From contig JABDQX010000155.1 in NCBI GenBank assembly GCA_013042035.1, forward strand, positions 1 to 5,085: 5,085 bases of DNA. The letters are read 5' to 3'. Under the pieces are notes generated by a model. That model ran no database searches. It saw only the letters and a list, made by a program, of their open reading frames with translations, and was not told where the DNA came from. Shown one piece after another: positions 1 to 5,085 of the stretch (position 1 is the stretch's first letter; each line of letters begins with the position of its first letter). The DNA comes from Gammaproteobacteria bacterium. Its GTDB lineage: Bacteria > Pseudomonadota > Gammaproteobacteria > HK1. The position numbers and the translations under genes were made by a program.

Positions 1-12
1 GGTAACGGTCAT
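1..12 (-). CDS. Start of an unseen downstream gene (possible toxin of a TA pair), partial
   Basis: Reading the minus strand, an ATG at 12..10 opens a frame coding M-T-V-T before the window ends. The ATG overlaps the TGA stop (11..9) of the preceding short frame in the classic ATGA arrangement. An AGGAG motif at 25..21 sits 8 nt upstream, good Shine-Dalgarno spacing. Translationally coupled ATGA overlaps are typical of antitoxin-toxin pairs, and short starts of this kind are common in PIN-domain VapC toxins. Only four residues are visible, so the product is inferred solely from the antitoxin-like tail upstream. Confidence 0.35.
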
Positions 13-104
13 GCCTCCCGCTCCTGGGCAATCTGGGCGTCGATCTCCTCCGCCGACGGGCGCGATTCCTTCTGTAGCCTGTTCTCCCTGAGAAAACGCA
101 ACAC
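9..104 (-). CDS. Short ORF resembling the C-terminal tail of a VapB-like antitoxin (possible truncated remnant)
   Basis: The frame is open from 134 to the TGA at 11..9. The only usual start codon is GTG at 104..102, giving 31 residues; a GGAG lies about 11 nt upstream of it. The peptide begins V-L-R-F-L-R-E-N and ends RPSAEEIDAQIAQEREA. This charged, helical end resembles the toxin-binding tail of small VapB-type antitoxins, which often finish in ...EERxxWD; here a TGA stands where a TGG Trp codon might be expected. No DNA-binding part (ribbon-helix-helix or AbrB fold) is present: tandem in-frame TAG codons lie just upstream, inside the phosphatase gene. An ATG at 126..124 would join this frame if one C were removed from the CCCC run at 120..123, so a frameshift is another reading. 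It may be a decayed antitoxin, a minimal antitoxin, or a chance frame. The family resemblance is from memory and unverified. Confidence 0.4.
   Translation of the reverse strand: MLRFLRENRLQKESRPSAEEIDAQIAQEREA
21..25 (-). promoter_or_regulatory. Shine-Dalgarno AGGAG for the gene leaving the left edge
   Basis: The minus strand reads AGGAG followed by 8 nt and then ATG at 12..10. The site lies inside the end of the antitoxin-like frame, as expected for a coupled gene pair. A second purine run, GGGAGG, is only 1 nt from the ATG and is too close to serve. Confidence 0.4.
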
Positions 105-126
105 GCCAGCACTATCTCCGGGGCAT

Positions 127-786
127 CTATGCCGCTACTACCAAAAGCGGATTTGCGCTGCGAGAGGCGGCATGGCGGGTGATCGATGGGGAAGAACCAG
201 ACAGCCTATTGATGGCACCGGTGCCGACCTCGAACTTCAGATGAAATGAAGGCGGTAATCCCAGGAAATAACACAGCAGAAAGCGGATCACGCCGCCGTG
301 AGTGACAACCATGAGGTTTTCTGCCGGATGGCGATATATCCTGTCTCCAGCGCGCATTATCCGTTCATGAAAGGCCGATAGGCTTTCCCCTGCCGGGAAA
401 CGGAAATCCATTCCGCCACGCGCCCACTCGTCGACCAAGGCCGGATCCTCGGCCTGGATCTCCGGGAAGCACAGGCCCTCCCATCGACCAAAATCAACCT
501 CCCACAGATTGGGGTCTTGTTCGATGATGGGCTCTGCCTCCTGGGGATTCAATCCGGATGCCGCCAATCGGGCGGTTTCCAGCGCGCGCCGGGCCGGGCT
601 CGATACGATGGCGACATTTTCCTTGGCCGGCACCAGTGCGGCGAGATGCGCCGCGAGTTCCCCGGCCTCGGCGATGCCCGCCTGTGTGAGGGGAGGATCG
701 GTTCTGCCGATGTATGGCCTGTGTTGCCAGTCTTGGCCTTGTCCGGGGAGAGCCTGACAGTGTCTAATGAGAAAAATATCTTTCAT
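127..786 (-). CDS. Histidine phosphatase family protein (phosphoglycerate mutase/CobC-like)
   Basis: A 219-residue cytosolic phosphatase of the histidine phosphatase (PGM-like) superfamily, which moves phosphate through a phosphohistidine. Visible landmarks: LIRHCQA at residues 6-12 with nucleophile His9 after Arg8; YIGRTDPPLT at 25-34; SSPARRA at 62-68, where Arg67 would bind phosphate; LWEVDFGRWEG at 94-104 with probable acid Glu96; PAGESL at 131-136; and VVTHGG at 160-165 with the second catalytic His163. All core catalytic residues are therefore present. The usual RHG is RHC here (Cys10). The LWEVDFGRWEG and GES blocks recall alpha-ribazole phosphatase (CobC), but no cobalamin gene is nearby, so the substrate is left open. 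The last ~24 residues, after GAINRL, are low-complexity and look like an added tail. I prefer ATG at 786; a TTG at 801 would add five residues. Neither start has a strong Shine-Dalgarno. The gene is divergent from the exporter. Confidence 0.88.
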   Translation of the reverse strand: MKDIFLIRHCQALPGQGQDWQHRPYIGRTDPPLTQAGIAEAGELAAHLAALVPAKENVAIVSSPARRALETARLAASGLNPQEAEPIIEQDPNLWEVDFGRWEGLCFPEIQAEDPALVDEWARGGMDFRFPAGESLSAFHERIMRAGDRIYRHPAENLMVVTHGGVIRFLLCYFLGLPPSFHLKFEVGTGAINRLSGSSPSITRHAASRSANPLLVVAA

Positions 787-828
787 TCCGGCTGTATGCA
801 AAACTTAATCTTACTCCCTGACTGTGTT

Positions 829-886
829 AAAAATGTGCCCGCTACACCCGTTTACTTCCATGTAAACCCCGCTTTTGCACATTTTT
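829..886. repeat. Nested inverted repeats (10-bp outer arms, 6-bp inner arms)
   Basis: Outer arms AAAAATGTGC (829..838) and GCACATTTTT (877..886) are perfect reverse complements. Within them, GTTTAC (850..855) and GTAAAC (862..867) form a second perfect inverted repeat with a 6-nt spacer. The two centres differ by only 1 bp (857.5 and 858.5), so the whole acts as one symmetric element. It could be paired operator sites for a dimeric regulator, a cruciform, or a hairpin in a leader transcript of the phosphatase. It does not look like a terminator serving a gene end, because both neighbours point away from it. Confidence 0.6.
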
Positions 887-932
887 GCCTTGTTATGAAG
901 CACACAATCCGAGTTTTCCACTTGCCTCATTT

Positions 933-944
933 TACGTTAACGTA
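933..944. promoter_or_regulatory. 12-bp perfect palindrome, candidate operator of the exporter gene
   Basis: TACGTTAACGTA is its own reverse complement and ends 9 bp before the exporter ATG at 954. Palindromes of this kind close to transporter genes are commonly bound by TetR/AcrR-type repressors, but no regulator gene is visible here and I cannot match the sequence to a known operator. Its position near the start codon suits repression by blocking transcription initiation or elongation. Confidence 0.4.
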
Positions 945-953
945 CGCGGCACT

Positions 954-3320
954 ATGAACAGAATATCCGCAAAAACACTGGAAAATCTCATCTTCGGACA
1001 CCGTATCATCGTCATCGTGGTGTTTCTCACGGTGACGCTGTTACTCGGATACTCTCTGACAAACCTGAAGGTGGATGCCGGATTCAACAAGCTGCTGCCC
1101 GTGACCCACGAGTACATGCAGCCTTTTTTGAAGTACCGTGACGAGTTCGGTGGCGCCAATCGGATTGTAGTCGCACTGACGGTGGAATCCGGCGATATAT
1201 TTACCCCGGCATTCTTCGACACCCTGAAAAAGGTAACCGATGCGGTGTTTTTCATTCCCGGCGTGGATCGCGCCAGCGTCAGTTCTTTATTTACCCCCAA
1301 TGTGCAATTTACCGAAGTCGTGGAAGACGGCATTTCCGGCGGCAATATCGTCCCGGCCGATTTTACGCCGACACCCGAGCGGCTCGCCAAGGTCAGGGAG
1401 AACCTGCTCAAGTCCGATTATGTGGGGCGACTGGTGGCCAACGATTTTAGCGGTGCCATCATCAGCGCCTCGTTATTGGAAATCAATCCTCGCACTGGCG
1501 AAAAACTCGACTACATCCAGGTTTCGCGCAACATGGAGGAGAGGATCCGCGCACCCTACCGGTCAGAAAATATTGGTGTGCATATCATCGGCTTCGCCAA
1601 GGTGGTGGGAGACATTCACGGCGGAGCGGCCTCCGTCAAGCTGTTTTTCGTGGCAACCCTCATTCTGACCACCGTTCTGGTCTGGTTCTATATGCAGTCG
1701 GTCACGCTGACGCTCATTACGATGTTCTGCTCGCTCATGGCGGTGATTTGGCAACTAGGATTACTGCCGCTCCTTGGCCATGGCATCGATCCCATGTCGA
1801 TATTGATGCCGTTTTTGGTGCTTGCCATCGCGGTCAGCCACGCTATGCAAATGACCAGCGTGATGCGTGCCGAGGTATTTGCGCATGAGGGCATCACCGC
1901 TCACGATCCATCCCATGGGCCCGCCACGACACAGATCGCCGCGCGCGGCGCTTTCCGTCGTTTGCTCGTGCCCGGTGGCATTGCGCTCGCCAGCGACACC
2001 ATCGGTTTTCTCACCATCTTGTTTATCGAGATCGAGATCGTTCGCGAAATGGCCATCACCGCCAGTATCGGTGTCGCGGTGATCATCTTGACCAATCTCA
2101 TCCTATTGCCGGTATTGCTGTCCTATTCGACATTCGACGACGCCTACCGGAAAAGGCTCCAACGAAGAGCGGTATTTCTGGCGCCATTTTGGGATGTCGT
2201 ATCCCGCGTATCCCAACCCCGGAATGCCCTGATTGTCCTGGCCGCCGGTGGGTTGCTCGGGCTGTTCGGTCTCTGGAAAGGGTCGGATATCCGCATCGGA
2301 GACTTGCATGCGGGTGTGCCGGAACTGCACGCCGATTCGGTCTACAACATGGACTCGAAAATCATTTCCGAGCGTTTTTCCATCGGCGTGGATGTGCTGT
2401 CCGTCATCGTGGAGACAAAAAAGGACGGTTGCATCGATCATGAAATCATGAGCGATATCGATCGCTTTGCCTGGACGATACGGAATGTCCCGGGTGTGCA
2501 ATCGGTGATCTCCCTGGCCGGGATTGCCAAAACCATCAATGCCGGCTGGAATGAAGGCAGTCTCAAGTGGCGCGAACTACCGCGCAACCAGCATATGATG
2601 GTCCAATCCGTGGCTTATGTGCCAACGGCTTCGGGCCTGTTGAACCGGGATTGCAGCGTGATGCCGGTGTTGATATTTACCGATGATCACAAGGCCGAGA
2701 CCATTGCCCGGATAATCGATGCCGTCAAGCATTATCGAGATGGATATGCCGCCGATGACGTCCGATACCTGCTTGCCGGACACAATATCGGCGTCATGGC
2801 GGCCACCAACGAGGCGGTCGAGGCGGCGCAGTTTCCCATTCTTATCTATGTATTTCTCGCCATCATCGTTCTGTGCGTGCTGACCTTCCGATCGATACGG
2901 GCCATGCTGTGTATCGTTATCCCACTGGCGGTGGTGAGTCTTCTGTCCTATGCGCTCATGAGCTCTCTGGAGATCGGGCTAAAGGTCAACACACTGCCTG
3001 TCGTGGCCCTGGGTGTCGGCATTGGCGTGGACTACGGGATCTATATTTTCAACCGTCTGTGGGCATCCATGCGCGGGGGTATGGCGCTTGCCGATGCCTT
3101 CAGAACGACACTGGAAACCACCGGGACCAGCGTTGTTTTCACCGCGCTGATTCTGGCCCTCGGGGTGGTAACCTGGATGTTCTCTGATCTGAAATTTCAG
3201 GCGGATATGGGCATCATGCTCGCGTTCATGTTCCTGGTAAACATGCTGGGAGCTATCCTGTTGCTGCCAGCGCTGGCCGCCAGAATGTATCCTTCCGGTT
3301 CCGGCAAGCCATCCCGGTAG
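954..3320 (+). CDS. RND superfamily exporter, MMPL/HAE3-like (COG1033 type)
   Basis: A 788-residue inner-membrane protein, probably a proton-driven exporter of lipids or other hydrophobic compounds; the substrate is unknown. Topology is the RND duplicate: TM1 at ~17-35, a large periplasmic domain ~36-229, TM2-TM6 between ~230 and 389, a cytoplasmic link, TM7 ~425-441, a second periplasmic domain ~442-625, and TM8-TM12 between ~627 and 774. The second half carries the RND/MMPL proton-relay signature GVGIGVDYGIY in TM10 (Asp693-Tyr694). The matching place in TM4 reads AIAVSHAMQM (His296), without the Asp. The start of periplasmic domain 1 (VDAGFNKLLP...YRDEFGGANR) matches my memory of proteobacterial exporters often found beside DUF1329/DUF1302 genes; none is in this window. 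No separate membrane-fusion or outer-membrane partner is visible. ATG 954 is preferred because TM1 follows at the usual distance; the frame is open back to a TTG at 885, but that adds an unlikely 23-residue leader. No clear Shine-Dalgarno precedes 954. Tandem TAG stops end the gene. Confidence 0.9.
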   Translation: MNRISAKTLENLIFGHRIIVIVVFLTVTLLLGYSLTNLKVDAGFNKLLPVTHEYMQPFLKYRDEFGGANRIVVALTVESGDIFTPAFFDTLKKVTDAVFFIPGVDRASVSSLFTPNVQFTEVVEDGISGGNIVPADFTPTPERLAKVRENLLKSDYVGRLVANDFSGAIISASLLEINPRTGEKLDYIQVSRNMEERIRAPYRSENIGVHIIGFAKVVGDIHGGAASVKLFFVATLILTTVLVWFYMQSVTLTLITMFCSLMAVIWQLGLLPLLGHGIDPMSILMPFLVLAIAVSHAMQMTSVMRAEVFAHEGITAHDPSHGPATTQIAARGAFRRLLVPGGIALASDTIGFLTILFIEIEIVREMAITASIGVAVIILTNLILLPVLLSYSTFDDAYRKRLQRRAVFLAPFWDVVSRVSQPRNALIVLAAGGLLGLFGLWKGSDIRIGDLHAGVPELHADSVYNMDSKIISERFSIGVDVLSVIVETKKDGCIDHEIMSDIDRFAWTIRNVPGVQSVISLAGIAKTINAGWNEGSLKWRELPRNQHMMVQSVAYVPTASGLLNRDCSVMPVLIFTDDHKAETIARIIDAVKHYRDGYAADDVRYLLAGHNIGVMAATNEAVEAAQFPILIYVFLAIIVLCVLTFRSIRAMLCIVIPLAVVSLLSYALMSSLEIGLKVNTLPVVALGVGIGVDYGIYIFNRLWASMRGGMALADAFRTTLETTGTSVVFTALILALGVVTWMFSDLKFQADMGIMLAFMFLVNMLGAILLLPALAARMYPSGSGKPSR

Positions 3321-3350
3321 TAGCAACGCCGTCCAAATATTAACCACGTA

Positions 3351-3417
3351 AAAACTAAAGCGAGATGGTCGCGCTGTATCTAACTGTAATACCATGAGAA
3401 TATCCCGTTTTAGTTTT
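3351..3417. repeat. Imperfect inverted repeat in the exporter-lpd gap
   Basis: AAAACTAAAGCG (3351..3362) pairs with CGTTTTAGTTTT (3406..3417) over 12 positions, with one G-T pair that would be a wobble in RNA. The 43-nt interior contains ATGGT and ACCAT, which can extend the fold. The stem is AT-rich and is followed by CGCGG rather than a T-run, so a regulatory or processing structure is as likely as termination. Confidence 0.45.
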
Positions 3418-3475
3418 CGCGGTCTTAGTAAATCATTTTTCAGCCGCAACCTTTTGGCGCGACCGAAAAATCACC

Positions 3476-3480
3476 GAGGT
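3476..3480 (+). promoter_or_regulatory. Ribosome binding site GAGGT of the lpd-type gene
   Basis: GAGGT lies 8 nt before the ATG at 3489. It fixes the start of the dihydrolipoamide dehydrogenase and is the best Shine-Dalgarno of the plus-strand genes here. Confidence 0.65.
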
Positions 3481-3488
3481 ACCCACTT

Positions 3489-5085
3489 ATGGCCAAGACG
3501 ACAACCATCGAAGTTCCTGACATTGGTGATTTCAAGGATGTGGAGGTTATCGAAGTATTGATATCTCCCGGTGATCGGATCGAGATCGACAGTCCACTCA
3601 TTACACTGGAAAGCGACAAGGCCACCATGGAGGTTCCATCGCGCCATACCGGTCTTGTCAAAGCGCTCAAGGTAGCCATCGGCGATAAGGTGTCCATGGG
3701 CTCGCCTATCGTGGAGATAGCATTCGAAACCTCCGCTGAAATGCCAGGTGAGGATCCTGGCCTCGAAAATACGGCAACAACAAAGGCGTCGGGTTCCACG
3801 GCAGGGGAGATAAAAGATACCGCTTTTGGCGACATCAATGCCGATATCCGGACCGATGTCGTGGTGCTGGGGGCCGGTCCCGGTGGCTATACGGCGGCAT
3901 TTCGTGCCGCGGATCTCGGCAAAAATACCGTATTGGTAGAGCGCTATCCGGCACTGGGCGGTGTGTGTCTCAATGTCGGATGTATTCCTTCCAAGGCGTA
4001 TCTGCATACCGCGGGCATCCTTAATGAAACACGGGAGATGGCGGCGCGCGGCGTGGTATTCGGGGAAGCGAAAATCGACCTTCCCAAACTGGTGGCCTGG
4101 AAGAATCGTCTGGTAAATCGGTTGGCCAAGGGAATCGCGGGTCTGGCCAAACAGCGCAAGGTGCGGGTGCTGCAGGGTATCGGCACATTTGTGTCACCGA
4201 ATCTGTTGCGTGTGCAAAGCGAAGAAGAATCCGTGACCGTCGCCTTCGAGCACGCGATCATCGCGGTCGGTTCCCGCGCCGTGGAGATATCCGCCATGGG
4301 AATCACCCCAAAAACCACCGACGCTCCCAAGGATGACCCCCGCCTGTGGAATTCCAGCGACGCGCTGAACCCGAAGACCATCCCGGAACGGTTGCTGGTG
4401 ATGGGCGGCGGCATCATCGGCCTTGAAATGGCAACCCTGTACAATGCACTAGGCGCCCGGATCACGGTGGTCGAGTTACAAGATAGCCTCATCCCCGGGT
4501 GCGATCCGGATCTCGTCCGCCCCTTGAAAAAACGCATTGACAAGCAATACGAAAATATCTTCCTCTCCACCCGGGTGACCGGTATCGAGTCACGGACGGA
4601 AGGCCTTAAGGTATCTTTTTCCGGCCAGGGTATCGACCAGGCCGCAGGACAAGGTACGGGCAAAAACAACGCGCCGGAATCCGATATCTTCGATGCGGTG
4701 TTGGTCGCGGTGGGGAGAAGCCCCGCGGGCGGGCAAATCGCGGCGGAAAAGGCAGGCGTTCACGTGGATGAGCGGGGTTTTATTCCCGTCGATAAAAAAC
4801 AGCGCACCAATGTCCCTCATATTTTTGCTATTGGCGATGTGGCCGGTCAGCCGATGCTGGCCCACAAGGCCGTACATCAGGGAAAGGTGGCCGCCGAAGC
4901 GATCGCGAATCTGCCCGCCCAATTCGATGCACGGGCCATTCCGTCGGTGGCCTATACCGATCCGGAAGTGGCCTGGATGGGCCTGACCGAGACCGAGGCC
5001 AAGGAGAAGGGTATCGAGATCGAGAAGGGCGCCTTCCCGTGGGCGGCGTCCGGCCGGGCCCTGGGTATCGGTCGCGAAGAGGGCC
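3489..5085 (+). CDS. lpdA: Dihydrolipoamide dehydrogenase (E3) with N-terminal lipoyl domain, 3' end outside window
   Basis: This is the flavoprotein that reoxidises dihydrolipoamide with NAD+ in pyruvate or other 2-oxoacid dehydrogenase complexes (EC 1.8.1.4), in the cytosol. The 532 visible residues start with a biotinyl/lipoyl domain (~4-82) bearing ESDKATMEVP, with Lys44 as the lipoylation site. A flexible Ala/Thr/Ser/Gly-rich linker follows (~85-120). The FAD Rossmann motif is GAGPGG at 128-133. The redox disulfide is Cys160/Cys165 in GGVCLNVGCIPSK. The NAD-binding motif is GGGIIG at 306-311, and the second FAD motif is IFAIGDVAG with Asp450. The dimerisation domain begins at IPSVAYTDPEVAWMG; its His-Glu catalytic pair should lie past the edge. 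Lipoyl-E3 fusions run to roughly 580-600 residues in proteobacteria, so about 50-60 are missing. Such genes usually follow aceE and aceF; here the upstream neighbour is the exporter, so any E1/E2 genes must lie downstream or elsewhere. Confidence 0.95.
   Translation, partial: MAKTTTIEVPDIGDFKDVEVIEVLISPGDRIEIDSPLITLESDKATMEVPSRHTGLVKALKVAIGDKVSMGSPIVEIAFETSAEMPGEDPGLENTATTKASGSTAGEIKDTAFGDINADIRTDVVVLGAGPGGYTAAFRAADLGKNTVLVERYPALGGVCLNVGCIPSKAYLHTAGILNETREMAARGVVFGEAKIDLPKLVAWKNRLVNRLAKGIAGLAKQRKVRVLQGIGTFVSPNLLRVQSEEESVTVAFEHAIIAVGSRAVEISAMGITPKTTDAPKDDPRLWNSSDALNPKTIPERLLVMGGGIIGLEMATLYNALGARITVVELQDSLIPGCDPDLVRPLKKRIDKQYENIFLSTRVTGIESRTEGLKVSFSGQGIDQAAGQGTGKNNAPESDIFDAVLVAVGRSPAGGQIAAEKAGVHVDERGFIPVDKKQRTNVPHIFAIGDVAGQPMLAHKAVHQGKVAAEAIANLPAQFDARAIPSVAYTDPEVAWMGLTETEAKEKGIEIEKGAFPWAASGRALGIGREEG

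Larger units (their letters stand above)
787..953. promoter_or_regulatory. Divergent intergenic control region
   Basis: This 167-bp gap separates the starts of the phosphatase (minus) and the exporter (plus), so promoters for both should lie here. I found no convincing -35/-10 pair on either strand; candidates such as TTGCCT at 922..927 have no good partner. What stands out is dyad symmetry: a nested inverted repeat at 829..886 and a 12-bp palindrome at 933..944, listed separately. No small gene is supported; the exporter frame is open back to a TTG at 885, but that extension looks non-coding. Confidence 0.55.
3321..3488 (+). other. Intergenic leader between exporter and lpd, with candidate hairpins
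   Basis: This 168-bp gap codes nothing I can support. It holds an imperfect inverted repeat (3351..3362 with 3406..3417), an inner ATGGT/ACCAT pair (3365..3369, 3391..3395), and a GC-rich pair GGTCGCGC/GCGCGACC (3367..3374, 3457..3464). CGGTC at 3420..3424 can also pair with GACCG at 3461..3465. Some of these compete for the same bases. None is followed by a proper T-tract, so I do not call a rho-independent terminator for the exporter. A separate lpd promoter is likely given the length, but no clear box was found. Confidence 0.45.

Noticed and set aside
787..801. TTG at 801 as start of the phosphatase
   Set aside because: ATG at 786 puts the LIRH motif five residues from the N-terminus, typical of the family. 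The nearest purine-rich run upstream of the TTG is about 11 nt away, so it cannot be fully excluded.
885..953. Extending the exporter N-terminus to the TTG at 885
   Set aside because: The extra 23 residues have no membrane or signal character, cover the palindromic control element, and start at a rare codon; ATG 954 places TM1 as usual for the family.
517..957. Plus-strand open frame opposite the phosphatase
   Set aside because: It lies antisense to a well-supported gene, has no recognisable domain, and runs through the intergenic dyads.
2027..2041. GAGATC tandem repeat within the exporter gene
   Set aside because: It is just the codons for Ile-Glu-Ile-Glu-Ile in the coding sequence, too short to be a meaningful repeat.
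3406..3430. Rho-independent terminator after the exporter
   Set aside because: The stem is AT-rich with a long loop and is followed by CGCGG rather than a T-run.
3944..4669. Long minus-strand open frame opposite the lpd-type gene
   Set aside because: It is the antisense shadow of a gene with complete FAD, NAD and redox-disulfide motifs; its composition (Ser/Arg/Pro-rich) is typical of such shadows.

Overview
This 5.1 kb window looks like a chromosomal segment of a mid-GC proteobacterium. I would guess gamma- or betaproteobacterial, from the lipoyl-domain-bearing dihydrolipoamide dehydrogenase and the style of the RND/MMPL exporter. That placement is inference; no marker gene fixes the taxon.

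Layout. On the minus strand at the left edge are the first 12 bases of a gene continuing outside the window (MTVT...). Its start overlaps the stop of a short reading frame (ATGA overlap) whose product resembles only the acidic C-terminal tail of a VapB-type antitoxin. Upstream on the same strand is a histidine-phosphatase gene (127..786). A 167-bp divergent intergenic region (787..953) follows, rich in dyad symmetry: a nested pair of inverted repeats at 829..886 and a 12-bp perfect palindrome at 933..944. On the plus strand comes a 788-residue RND/MMPL-family exporter (954..3320). A 168-bp gap with several possible hairpins (3321..3488) precedes an E3 subunit, dihydrolipoamide dehydrogenase with an N-terminal lipoyl domain (3489 to beyond the right edge).

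The genes do not form one obvious pathway. The phosphatase and exporter are divergent and could share the palindromic control region. The lpd-type gene has its own ribosome binding site and a long leader, so it may be expressed separately from the exporter. No E1 or E2 gene of a 2-oxoacid dehydrogenase complex lies immediately upstream of it. No RNA gene, CRISPR array or insertion sequence was seen. The window is mostly ordinary; the items worth a second look are the broken toxin-antitoxin edge and the dyad-rich intergenic regions.
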